Source: Dyadobacter sp. CY356 (lineage in GTDB: Bacteria > Bacteroidota > Bacteroidia > Cytophagales > Spirosomataceae). Taken from it: a stretch of 64,000 bases of DNA. The stretch is taken from the NCBI RefSeq assembly GCF_021440195.1, contig NZ_JAJTSZ010000001.1, forward strand, positions 868,001 through 932,000. The letters run 5' to 3'. The position numbers and the translations under genes were made by a program. The notes beneath the pieces were generated by a model that did not search any database, was not told the origin of the DNA, and saw only the letters and a list, made by a program, of their open reading frames with translations. Position 1 is the first letter of the stretch, and each line of letters opens with the position of its first letter. Below, in pieces: positions 25,256 to 34,647 of this stretch.

Positions 25256-28200
25256 TCATACCTGTTCAGGTAAATAAATAGTAAAAACCGCGCCATTTCC
25301 AGGCTGACTTGTAGCTGCAATGGCACCGCCGTGGTTGGAAGCAACTTTTTCGCAAATAGCCAGACCAATACCGGTTCCTGCAAATTCACTTCGTCCGTGA
25401 AGACGCTGGAAAACCTGAAAAATCCTGTCGGCATATTTCTGGTCAAAGCCAATACCATTGTCCGAGACCTTGATACGATAATAACTGGCAGCTGCTTTGG
25501 CAGGTTTTACATGGGCTGGCAACTGGTAGGAATAAATGCTGTCTGCGGTAATTTCAATGATCGGAGCCACATTGGGAAGCCTGAATTTCAGTGCATTACT
25601 GATAAGGTTCTGGAAAAGTTGTCCCAGTTGTGATTCATCTCCTAAAATCAAAGGAAGTTGGCTGACATTGATTGTTGCACCAGTTTCCTGAATTTTTAAT
25701 TCCAGATCAGAAAGCACGGTATCAATAACCCTGGACAGCGAAACCGTTTCGATATTATCCTGTTTGGTGGAAATTCTGGAAAATGTCAGCAGATCCTGAA
25801 TCAATACGGACATCCGGTTTGCGGCAGTTTGCATACGTTCAACCAGGTGGGTTCCCTCACCAAGCTCTTTGGCATACCGGTTGCTTAGTAAATTTCCAAA
25901 CGACTGGATTTTCCGTAGCGGTTCCTGTAAATCGTGCGAAGCAATGTAGGCAAACTGCTGCAAATTCTGGTTAGATTGTGTGAGCAGATAATTCGATTCT
26001 GCCAGTTCTTCATTCGTTGCCATATATTCTTCATTGATCGCGGCAAGTTCTTCATTGCTGACTTCAAGTTCCTCAGTACGTTCCTGAACCTGCTGTTCAA
26101 GACCTAACTGAAGTAATCTTTGCTCAGTGACGTCCTGAGCGGTTCCTCGCATCAGATATGCTTTTCCTTCCTGATTAAAAAATGCCCTTCCGCGTGCCTG
26201 TAATATTCTGCGCTGGCCGGTGTTATGGCTAGTCACCACATACTCTTCTGCAAAATAGCCATTTGAATTATCCGCCAAAGCCCTGTCTACACTTTCCTGA
26301 ACTCTGAGTCTGTCAGTTTCATCCATAACACTCATCGCTTCTTCCAGACTCAGATTTTCCTTTTCAAATCCGAACCATTTTCTCATACGTTCCGAATGCG
26401 TTACAGTCCCGCTGGCAGGATTCAATATCCAGGTGCCAAGCTCGGCTAACTCAACTGCATCCCGTAAACTTTCTTCAGCTTCTATTGCTTTTTGTCTGGC
26501 GACTACCTGTTCGGTAATTTCTATAAACGTCACAATAATGCCATACCGAACGCCATTGGCATCCGAAAGTGGTTTGTATATGTGGTTATAATAGCCTGAA
26601 TATGGTTTTCCAAATCGTATAAATTCTATTTTTTCCTCAGGATTGTGGAACACTTCCCCGGTTTGGTAAACGTGTTGCAGTCGCTCCATGATCGGTGTAT
26701 GGGCAAGTTCCGGAATAGCGTCCAACAGAACTTTCCCCCGAATGGATTTATCTTTGCCAACGATTTCAAGCATCACATCATTGGCGGTCCTTATTTTCAT
26801 TTCCTCGCCGATCAATACAAATTTTGCGATCGGCGAATTGTCTATAACGCTACGGGAAAACAACTCGCTTTCTTCAAGCTGGCGACGGGCATTCACAGAC
26901 TCCGTGACATCCACGCTTACGTCCAGAATAGCAACAACTTTTCCATTCTTATCTAAAATTGGCGTGTATGTGAAATCATACAAATTATGCGTCATCACAC
27001 CACGTTTCAGGATATCAACCTGTGTACCTTCGGTTTTAAAAACTTTACCGGAAGTGAAAACCTCATCCAGTATTTTAAGAAATGCCTGATTTTGAAGCTC
27101 CGGCATAGCTTCCCGGAGTGGTTTTCCCGCGATTCCCGCGTCCTTTCCAATGATTTCAATAAAGGCCTGGTTTGGCATCTCAACAATCAGGTCACGTCCT
27201 GTGAAAACGACCATACCTGCGGGTGCAGCTGCAATAACCGATCTTAATTTTGATTCGCTATCTTCAAGTGCTTGTCTTGCCAGCACCTCGCTGGTTACAT
27301 CTACTGCCATGTCTAAAATCGCATAGATTTCACCGGCAGCATTGCGCAGTGGCTTGAATGTATAATCAAAATAAGAGGTATTTATTTTGCCATTCACCAT
27401 AAAATGAGCCGGCTCGCTTTTGCCGACATACGTCTTGCCCGTAGTATACACCTGATCCAGAATTCCCAGAAAAGGTTGTCCGATCAATTCAGGAACGGCA
27501 TCCATCAGCCTTTTACCAAGGACAGATTTATCTTTTCCCCAAAATTGAATAATTTCTTCATTTGCCACTTCAACAAGAAACTCACGACCTACCAGAAGGC
27601 AGGTTGCCACAGGTGCTTCTTCAATGAGTAGCCTGAATTTTGCTTCGCTGAATTCAACTGCTTTTTTTGCAATAACCTGTGCCGTAACTTCTGTTGCCAG
27701 TATGATAACGCCGGAGATTGTATTGGACTTATCAAGCAATGGAGTGTAGGCAAAATCAAAATATTTATCTTCGACTACGCCGTTATTGATAAGTTTTGCC
27801 AGAATACTATTCCCAAAAAACGGTTCTCCGGTATCATATACATGATGTAGCAACTCTATAAAACCCTGGTCTTTGATTTCAGGCAAAGCTTCGAGAATCG
27901 TTTTTCCTAAAACAGATTTATCCTTTCCCCACAATTCGAAAATTTTATCGTTTCCGATCTCTATAATCAAATCCCTTCCACGCAACAAGCCAATGGCCAT
28001 TGGGGATTGTTCAACCATGGTTTGGAAACGTGTCTCACCGGATTTGATATCGGTAATATCCCGTGCAATGGCCAAAACACTTTCAACCCCGCCATCCTCG
28101 TTCAGTTCAGGAATGAGCCGCAAATGCACAGATATTTCTCCATTTTCAGTGGGGTAAGTATTGTAATATTCCCCCTGTTTTCCGGTTTCGAAGATTTCTT

Positions 28201-28822
28201 TTAAATGCGCAGGTTCCAGAATAAAATCCGCCTGATTTATTTCCTTACAGGTTTTACCAACCAGGAATTCATTGGGAATGCCACCTTTTTTCTCAAAAGC
28301 AGTATTGGCAAAAATCAGTTTTAAATCTTTATTCCAACGGGTTATCAAATCCGGTGTATGATTCAGGAGCGTTTTTGTTTTTTCTTCATTTTCACGCAAC
28401 AACTGACGATTTTGCACATCCTGAGAAACATTTTGTGCAGTTCCCAGAAACCTTTCCGGCTGTCCTTTTTCATTAAAATAGGCCAGTCCCTTGCAAAGAA
28501 GCCATTTTGATTGATTGTCTGTATCGGTAGTAACCCGAAACTCAATATTGTACGGCTTTCTGACGCTACTGTCCAGAGCCAGTTTCAAATCTTCCTCAAC
28601 CCGTTTTTTATCATCAGGATGAATGAGCGATAATACTTGTTCATAAGGAACAATATCATCACCTGAAAAACCATATAAAGTCTTTGTACGATGGCACCAG
28701 CGCACTGTATTATCAAATAAATCCAGTTCCCAGGTGCCGACCGACGCAGCGTCAAGAGCCATTTCCAGTCTTTCCGCTTCGACGTCGCTATTTGTGCTAA
28801 AAGGCTTATGCTGGCCGCTCAT
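25256..28822 (-). CDS. Multi-PAS sensor histidine kinase
   Basis: The 1188-residue cytoplasmic-looking kinase has no signal peptide or membrane helix. PAS domains follow one another from about residues 15-130 and 150-260, then four similar units starting near 265, 395, 525 and 655, then another near 785-900. The kinase core has His963 in ASHDLQEPLRK, an N box (NLISNALKF), DNGIGFD and GTGIGLAI, so it looks active. The four middle PAS units repeat at exactly 130 residues (GRDLIIEI at 281, GREFLVEV at 411, GRDLIVEM at 541, GEEMKIRT at 671). No response regulator is adjacent. The signal sensed is unknown. Confidence 0.9.
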   Translation of the reverse strand: MSGQHKPFSTNSDVEAERLEMALDAASVGTWELDLFDNTVRWCHRTKTLYGFSGDDIVPYEQVLSLIHPDDKKRVEEDLKLALDSSVRKPYNIEFRVTTDTDNQSKWLLCKGLAYFNEKGQPERFLGTAQNVSQDVQNRQLLRENEEKTKTLLNHTPDLITRWNKDLKLIFANTAFEKKGGIPNEFLVGKTCKEINQADFILEPAHLKEIFETGKQGEYYNTYPTENGEISVHLRLIPELNEDGGVESVLAIARDITDIKSGETRFQTMVEQSPMAIGLLRGRDLIIEIGNDKIFELWGKDKSVLGKTILEALPEIKDQGFIELLHHVYDTGEPFFGNSILAKLINNGVVEDKYFDFAYTPLLDKSNTISGVIILATEVTAQVIAKKAVEFSEAKFRLLIEEAPVATCLLVGREFLVEVANEEIIQFWGKDKSVLGKRLMDAVPELIGQPFLGILDQVYTTGKTYVGKSEPAHFMVNGKINTSYFDYTFKPLRNAAGEIYAILDMAVDVTSEVLARQALEDSESKLRSVIAAAPAGMVVFTGRDLIVEMPNQAFIEIIGKDAGIAGKPLREAMPELQNQAFLKILDEVFTSGKVFKTEGTQVDILKRGVMTHNLYDFTYTPILDKNGKVVAILDVSVDVTESVNARRQLEESELFSRSVIDNSPIAKFVLIGEEMKIRTANDVMLEIVGKDKSIRGKVLLDAIPELAHTPIMERLQHVYQTGEVFHNPEEKIEFIRFGKPYSGYYNHIYKPLSDANGVRYGIIVTFIEITEQVVARQKAIEAEESLRDAVELAELGTWILNPASGTVTHSERMRKWFGFEKENLSLEEAMSVMDETDRLRVQESVDRALADNSNGYFAEEYVVTSHNTGQRRILQARGRAFFNQEGKAYLMRGTAQDVTEQRLLQLGLEQQVQERTEELEVSNEELAAINEEYMATNEELAESNYLLTQSNQNLQQFAYIASHDLQEPLRKIQSFGNLLSNRYAKELGEGTHLVERMQTAANRMSVLIQDLLTFSRISTKQDNIETVSLSRVIDTVLSDLELKIQETGATINVSQLPLILGDESQLGQLFQNLISNALKFRLPNVAPIIEITADSIYSYQLPAHVKPAKAAASYYRIKVSDNGIGFDQKYADRIFQVFQRLHGRSEFAGTGIGLAICEKVASNHGGAIAATSQPGNGAVFTIYLPEQV

Positions 28823-29153
28823 CTATGAAGTTATATGGTTTAGGTTTGTTAATACAGTTGCTGATGATAGTTAGCATTTCTGTATTACCAACCATCAAAT
28901 GTCTGCGTTATGAATCAATCGATCAGAACAAGCATTATAAATTTCGTTCCAGAGTATTTTCCAGATATGGAATAGCTTGAATATAAAATGGTACTGCCGA
29001 TGACCTAAACTATTTTTTTTCGAAAAATTAAAATTTTATATAATCTGTAATTCTTGCTTTATATGATAACTAATTGATATGTTTGTAGTGTTTACAGAAT
29101 AAAATATTGCTTCTTTTGATTTTTGTTAGATTTTGTACTATATGTAACCGATC
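28823..29153. other. Intergenic region between divergent kinase and sigma factor genes
   Basis: About 330 bases, AT-rich, without an ORF. It must hold the promoters of both genes. A TTAGATTTTG segment about 25 bases ahead of the sigma gene is near, but not equal to, the TAnnTTTG consensus. No clear hairpin or repeat was seen. Confidence 0.5.
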
Positions 29154-29750
29154 GTGCTGATTCAAACTTTACATAGCGAAAAGGAATTACTCGTCCTTGC
29201 TTCACAGGCTGATCAGGGTGCATTTACAGCACTTTTTCATATGTATAAAAACAAGTTGTATGCTTATGTTTTGTGGCTTACCGAATCGGAAATGCTTGCA
29301 GAAGATATTGTGCAGGACGTGTTTATGAAACTGTGGAATGATCATGAATCGTTAAGCAGTATTGATAATTTTGGAAGCTATCTTTTCAGGATGTCAAAGA
29401 ATCAGGTCATCAATCATTTCAAGCGAATGGCGCATGAAACGCTGATTTTAGCTGAGCTTTTTCATCAAAATCCGGTGGGGCATAATGAGACGCAGGAAAT
29501 GGTTGCCTTAAAAGAGGCGGAAAAAATTCTGGGTGACATTTTGGAAAAACTTCCTCCACAACAAAAAGCAGTATACTATCTCAGCAGAGAAGAGGGCAGG
29601 ACCCATGACGAAATTGCCAATCTGCTGAAAATATCTCCTAACACAGTAAAAAATCACATTGTTCAGGCAATGTCGACGATTCGTACCCAGCTTCGCAAAC
29701 ATGCGGATACCATGCTTATGGTAGCCGCCATAATTGCTGTCAAAAAATAA
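29154..29750 (+). CDS. ECF sigma-70 factor
   Basis: The 198-residue protein has region 2 (KNKLYAYVLWLTESEMLAED followed by IVQDVFMKLW) and region 4 (LPPQQKAVYYLSREEG and HDEIANLLKISPNTVKNHI), the layout of Bacteroidota ECF sigma factors of the RpoE type. GTG at 29154 is the first start in frame. It is followed by the FecR-like gene and a SusC with an N-terminal STN domain. That is the standard trans-envelope relay in which substrate-loaded SusC signals through FecR to release the sigma factor, so it most likely controls the downstream utilisation locus. Confidence 0.9.
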   Translation: MLIQTLHSEKELLVLASQADQGAFTALFHMYKNKLYAYVLWLTESEMLAEDIVQDVFMKLWNDHESLSSIDNFGSYLFRMSKNQVINHFKRMAHETLILAELFHQNPVGHNETQEMVALKEAEKILGDILEKLPPQQKAVYYLSREEGRTHDEIANLLKISPNTVKNHIVQAMSTIRTQLRKHADTMLMVAAIIAVKK

Positions 29751-29900
29751 TTTCAGTTATTTTTCTTTTCAGACTAGTCCCTTCGTTTCTGCCAATTGTC
29801 TTTTATTTGGTGATACCTGATTTTGTCTTCATTTATGATGGACCTAAATAAGTAATCACAAAATATTAAATAAGTAATTATTGAGATTGGTATAAATGTT

Positions 29901-31094
29901 ATGCAATTGAACCGGATTGATTTTCTGACAGAAAAGTTTTTCAGAAACGCTTGCAGCGAAACTGAAAAACAGGAACTCGCTGTCTGGATTAAGGAAAATC
30001 CTGATGACCGGTTAGCCGAAGTTCTGGAAAAGGCGTGGGACAATTATGATAGTCATATAGAAATGCCTGATCAGGTTTCGGACAGGATCCTGAATACTAT
30101 TTTCCCTGAAAAAGAAAAAGCACTGTATCATGATAATGATGAAGATGCCGGTATTTATTCATTCCAACTTTGGGCGAAAATTGCTGTTGCCGCGGTTTTG
30201 ATAATGGCCATTGGTGTATACTGGTGGTCGGGTTCGAAGGGGACAATCAAAATGGCTGTGAAAGAAAATCCTTCTGCACTTGTTGCAGATCTTCCTCCCG
30301 GTGGAAACAGGGCGATCCTGACCCTGGGTGACGGATCTAATATTATTCTGGACAGCGCAGGAAATGGAAATCTGGCAAGTGAAGGAAACACAGACATTAC
30401 AAAATCAGGAAGGGGTGAATTAATTTATAAATCAAACAACAAGGATGCAGGGACTGTGGTTTACAATACCGTATCAACGCCGAAAGGCGGCCAGTATCAT
30501 ATTGTTTTACCCGACGGTTCCAAAGTCTGGCTTAATGCAGCTTCGAGCTTGAAATTTCCAACTGCATTCATAGGCAAAGAACGCCGGGTGGAAATTACAG
30601 GGGAAGTTTATTTCGAGGTGGCGCATAATACCGGAATGCCATTCATTGTAAAAGTCAATGATACAGAAATCGCCGTTCTCGGAACGCATTTCAACGTCAT
30701 GGCTTATGCGGATGAAAAAGTGATGAAAACCACACTTTTGGAAGGATCTGTAAAAGTTAGTAAAGCAGGTAAATCAGCAATGCTGACGCCCGGTCAGCAG
30801 GCGCGTATCACAAGTTCAGCCGAAAATATCAGGGTTTTGGACGATGTGGATATGGATAAGGAAATGGCCTGGAAATCCGGTTATTTCCAGTTTGATGATG
30901 ATAATCTTGAAAGTATCATGCGGCAGGTTTCCCGCTGGTATGATGTGGATATCAGGTATGAGGGAAATCTGAGCCGGGAACATTTTACCGGGCGGCTGCC
31001 CCGAAATGCAAACGTGTCGAAGGTTTTGAAAATATTATCACTCAGCGGCGTAAAATTCAGAATTGAAGAAAAATCAATCATTGTGACACCATAA
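29901..31094 (+). CDS. FecR-family anti-sigma factor
   Basis: The 397-residue protein has a cytoplasmic N-terminal part (residues 1-85) that would bind the sigma factor, one membrane helix (LWAKIAVAAVLIMAIGVYWW, about 90-110), a periplasmic FecR domain (GGQYHIVLPDGSKVWLNAAS ... VEITGEVYFEVAHN) and a C-terminal DUF4974 domain (LESIMRQVSRWYDVDI ... KFRIEEKSIIVTP) expected to contact the STN domain of SusC. It lies 150 bases after the sigma gene, and a weak hairpin near 31177-31209 separates it from susC. Confidence 0.92.
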   Translation: MQLNRIDFLTEKFFRNACSETEKQELAVWIKENPDDRLAEVLEKAWDNYDSHIEMPDQVSDRILNTIFPEKEKALYHDNDEDAGIYSFQLWAKIAVAAVLIMAIGVYWWSGSKGTIKMAVKENPSALVADLPPGGNRAILTLGDGSNIILDSAGNGNLASEGNTDITKSGRGELIYKSNNKDAGTVVYNTVSTPKGGQYHIVLPDGSKVWLNAASSLKFPTAFIGKERRVEITGEVYFEVAHNTGMPFIVKVNDTEIAVLGTHFNVMAYADEKVMKTTLLEGSVKVSKAGKSAMLTPGQQARITSSAENIRVLDDVDMDKEMAWKSGYFQFDDDNLESIMRQVSRWYDVDIRYEGNLSREHFTGRLPRNANVSKVLKILSLSGVKFRIEEKSIIVTP

Positions 31095-31176
31095 CCCGGA
31101 TAGCTTATGACAAAATAAACACCTCTGCCATTAATTAGAACAGGTGTTGGCTCTCAGGCTTTCTTAAAGCAAAAAA

Positions 31177-31209
31177 AGAACGGGAACGTTGCAACCGCTC
31201 CCGCTTCTT
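31177..31209 (+). terminator. Weak hairpin between fecR and susC
   Basis: agaacggga pairs with tcccgcttct with one bulged base. There is no T-run after it, so it may only attenuate read-through. Confidence 0.35.
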
Positions 31210-31271
31210 CAATGAGCTGACATCATTTAACAATTATCTCAAACCGTTTAGTACCAACCCAAAACAAAAGT

Positions 31272-34200
31272 ATGAATCACAACTCTTTTATCCAAAAGAG
31301 GCGGGGACCGTCGTATATAGGCAACAGGTATACCCGCTTCCTTCCAACCAGAACTATTTTGGTTATGAAACTGATCTTCATTTTTTCGCTGGCTTTTTGT
31401 TTGCAGGTAAGCGCGAGCAGCTCCGCCCAGAAAATTACGCTTGTAGCACAAAATGCTTCTTTGGAAAAAGTGCTTAAAAATATTGAAAAGCAAAGTGGCT
31501 ACTCTTTTTGGTACAAAACCGAGCTGATGCAAAAGTCCGAAAAGGTTACGCTTTCGATAAAAGATTACAGTCTGGAAGATGCATTGGCAAAGTGTCTGAA
31601 AAATCAGCCGTTTGAGTATTCAATTGTTGATCAGACCGTTGTTTTACAACCTAAAAAAATATTGAAGGTTGTAGAGCCGGTGAAACAGATTCTGGAAGTA
31701 ATTAAAGGCCAGGTTCTTGGCTCTGACGGGAAACCACTGATCGGGGTAACGGTCGTTGTAAAAGCCAGCAAATTGGGTACAACGACTGATACTGATGGTA
31801 ATTTTACAGTGAACGCTACCGATACGGATGTGCTGGTCTTTTCCTACATCGGCTTTAATACAAAAGAAGTTCAGGTAGGGAAACAGAGTAATATTTCGGT
31901 TTCCATGACCGAAAGCAATACTACCCTGGGTGAGGTTGCAGTAATTGGTTACGGGACACAATCCCGTAAAACATTGACCAGTGCGGTAACTACTGTGAAA
32001 GCGGAGGAAATGAACAGGGGAGCCATTACGGATGTTGGCCAGCTTTTGCAGGGCAAGGTTCCGGGTTTGAATATCACTGCCAGTGGTGATCCGAACAAAC
32101 CTGCTGCGGTTGTGCTTCGCGGTGCGTCTACCATCAATAGTTCCCAAGGCCCGTTTTATGTTATTGACAATATTCCTGGTGCTGATATTTCTACAATTGC
32201 GCCTGATGATATCGCTTCGATAGATATTTTGAAGGATGCAGCAGCAACCGCAATTTATGGTAACCGCGCTGCAAACGGGGTAATTATGGTTACCACGAAA
32301 AAAGGGAAAAAGGGAGAAATGAAAATTTCTTACAACGGTTATGTAGGAATAGAAAAAGTTTCGAACAAACTCGATATGATGAGCGGAGCACAGCTTCGTG
32401 CTTTTCTTGAAAAAAATAATGTAGGACTTTCGCCAAAGGATGATCTGGGTGCTGATACAGACTGGCAGTCTGCGGTACAGAAAAAAACAGCGGTTTCAAC
32501 CAATCATAACCTTTCTTTCAGCGGAGGAACTGAGCATAGTACTTATAGCGCAAGTTTGAACTACGTAAACAAAGAAGGTATTTTGCTGAACAGTTCTTTG
32601 AAACGTTTCATCGGACGTTTATCCCTGCAGCAATATGCCTTTAAAGATAAATTGAAGTTTGGTTTAACAGTGACAAACTCAAACAGTACTGCAAACGACG
32701 TTCCTTTCAGGAATACGGTTCTGCTTCAATCAGTTTCTTACCTGCCCGTTTCTCCAATTAAAAATGCAGATGGCAGTTATTTTGAAAATCAGGATCATAC
32801 GGATTATTACAACCCGGTTTCGATGATCAAAAACAGCCAGAACAGTACTAAAACAAATAATTTGACAGGAAGTTTTACTACCGAAGTGAAATTACCATTC
32901 GGGTTGATGTACAATTTGAATCTTTCTTATTTGAACACAACTTCGCTTGGCGGTACTTATTTCAACAAATATTTTACAGATCACTACAACAACATGTATG
33001 ACAATCCGGAACCTGGTTTGGGATATCATACGCAGCAATCTTTTGGTGCAAATGGGCAGGCGAACAGAAGTTCATACCGCAATTCAAGCAAAATCCTTGA
33101 AACATTCCTGACCTGGAATAAGGAATTTGGTGACCATTCTTTAAATGTTGTTGCCGGTTATTCGTGGCAGGATTATATCATCGGTGAAGGTTTTCAGGTA
33201 ACAACCAGCAATCTGCCGGTAGATAACATTTCCTATAACAACCTTGCACTGAGTAATCCATATGGAGTTTCCGGTTTTCAGATCGGTTTTGGAGCGGATG
33301 GAATATATCAGCAAACGCGTTTGATTTCTGATTTCGCCAGATTTAACTACAATTTCAAAAACAAGTATCTTTTGCAGGGATCTGTCAGAAGAGATGGTAG
33401 TTCTGTTTTTGGAAAGAATAACCAGTGGGGATATTTTCCTTCTGTTGGCGCTGCGTGGAGAATTACAGAAGAAGGATTTATGGCCGGACAAAAACTTTTC
33501 ACCGAACTTAAATTACGTGGAAGTTATGGGGTAACTGGGAATGCAACCGGATTTGGAGCCTATACAACACAGTTTTTGTCAGGAAGTTTGGGTACCTATT
33601 ATTACAACGGAACACTTACGGCGGCACTAGGACCGACACAAGCCGCAAACCCGGATTTGAAATGGGAAAAAACAGCAACGAGTAACATAGGCGTTGACTT
33701 TGCGGTTTTGGGCGGAAGATTGAGTGGTACTTTGGAACTGTATAATAAGAATACAACCGGTATGATTTATTCATACAGCGTGGATCCGATTCTGGTACCA
33801 ACTGGCAAAATCACTACGAACGGCGGAAGTATTAATAACAAAGGCGTTGAGCTAAGTCTGAACGCAGTCGTTTTTGATAAAGGTCCTTTCCACTGGACAA
33901 CCGGAATTAATCTTGCGCATAATAAAAACACCGTAACCAGTCTGGCTAACCCGCTTTTCGCAGGTGGCGACTCGGTACTTTTAGCTTATCCGGAAGGTTT
34001 GGGACAATCAAGTCATTCGCTTGAAATTCTGAAAGCAGGAAAACCGCTGGGGCAATTTTTCTCTCTTCAATATGCTGGTAAAAATGCGGACGGTGTTTCG
34101 CAATTTGTTGGTGGGGATGGTCAGCTGACCACCACGCCTTCCATTGGAGTGGATTACAAATACATTGGAAATGCACAGCCTAAACTTTTGGCAGGTTGGT

Positions 34201-34628
34201 CAAACAGCTTTCGTTACCGAAATTTTGATCTGAATATTTTCTTGCGCGGCGCTTTCGGAAACAAGATTTTCAACGCAACAAGAGCCGATCTTTTCAGACC
34301 AAATACGGCACAGTATACCAACATTCTGGTGGATGCAGGAGGAGAATCCATGGCTGATTACAACTCGTATCAGTATTCTTCAAGGTTTGTGGAAAATGGC
34401 AGTTACCTGCGATTTGATAATGCAACGTTGGGATATAATTTCAAAAACCTGGGTTCGAGCATCAAAAATCTTCGTGTCTATACTTCGGTTAACAACCTGT
34501 TTGTCATCACAAAATATAATGGTGTTGATCCGGAAATTAATCAGGGAGGACTTGCGCCGGGTGTTGATTCCAACAACTTCTATCCTAAAACAAGAACTTT
34601 CCTTTTGGGAGTGAATGTATCATTCTGA
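31272..34628 (+). CDS. SusC/RagA TonB-dependent outer-membrane transporter with STN domain
   Basis: The 1118-residue protein has, in order, a signal sequence (MKLIFIFSLAFCLQVSASSS, about residues 32-51), an STN signalling domain (KITLVAQNASLEKVLKNIEK on, to about 130), a carboxypeptidase-D-like repeat (GKPLIGVTVVVKASKLGTTT), the plug (GEVAVIGYGTQSRKTLTSAV) and a long barrel ending LLGVNVSF with the terminal aromatic. It would import oligosaccharides together with the SusD lipoprotein 19 bases downstream. The STN domain ties it to the FecR/sigma pair. The ATG at 31365 is an equally good start; the longer form is given because such N-terminal extensions are usual in this family. Confidence 0.95.
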   Translation: MNHNSFIQKRRGPSYIGNRYTRFLPTRTILVMKLIFIFSLAFCLQVSASSSAQKITLVAQNASLEKVLKNIEKQSGYSFWYKTELMQKSEKVTLSIKDYSLEDALAKCLKNQPFEYSIVDQTVVLQPKKILKVVEPVKQILEVIKGQVLGSDGKPLIGVTVVVKASKLGTTTDTDGNFTVNATDTDVLVFSYIGFNTKEVQVGKQSNISVSMTESNTTLGEVAVIGYGTQSRKTLTSAVTTVKAEEMNRGAITDVGQLLQGKVPGLNITASGDPNKPAAVVLRGASTINSSQGPFYVIDNIPGADISTIAPDDIASIDILKDAAATAIYGNRAANGVIMVTTKKGKKGEMKISYNGYVGIEKVSNKLDMMSGAQLRAFLEKNNVGLSPKDDLGADTDWQSAVQKKTAVSTNHNLSFSGGTEHSTYSASLNYVNKEGILLNSSLKRFIGRLSLQQYAFKDKLKFGLTVTNSNSTANDVPFRNTVLLQSVSYLPVSPIKNADGSYFENQDHTDYYNPVSMIKNSQNSTKTNNLTGSFTTEVKLPFGLMYNLNLSYLNTTSLGGTYFNKYFTDHYNNMYDNPEPGLGYHTQQSFGANGQANRSSYRNSSKILETFLTWNKEFGDHSLNVVAGYSWQDYIIGEGFQVTTSNLPVDNISYNNLALSNPYGVSGFQIGFGADGIYQQTRLISDFARFNYNFKNKYLLQGSVRRDGSSVFGKNNQWGYFPSVGAAWRITEEGFMAGQKLFTELKLRGSYGVTGNATGFGAYTTQFLSGSLGTYYYNGTLTAALGPTQAANPDLKWEKTATSNIGVDFAVLGGRLSGTLELYNKNTTGMIYSYSVDPILVPTGKITTNGGSINNKGVELSLNAVVFDKGPFHWTTGINLAHNKNTVTSLANPLFAGGDSVLLAYPEGLGQSSHSLEILKAGKPLGQFFSLQYAGKNADGVSQFVGGDGQLTTTPSIGVDYKYIGNAQPKLLAGWSNSFRYRNFDLNIFLRGAFGNKIFNATRADLFRPNTAQYTNILVDAGGESMADYNSYQYSSRFVENGSYLRFDNATLGYNFKNLGSSIKNLRVYTSVNNLFVITKYNGVDPEINQGGLAPGVDSNNFYPKTRTFLLGVNVSF

Positions 34629-34647
34629 TTTTTAAAACCTAGATATC

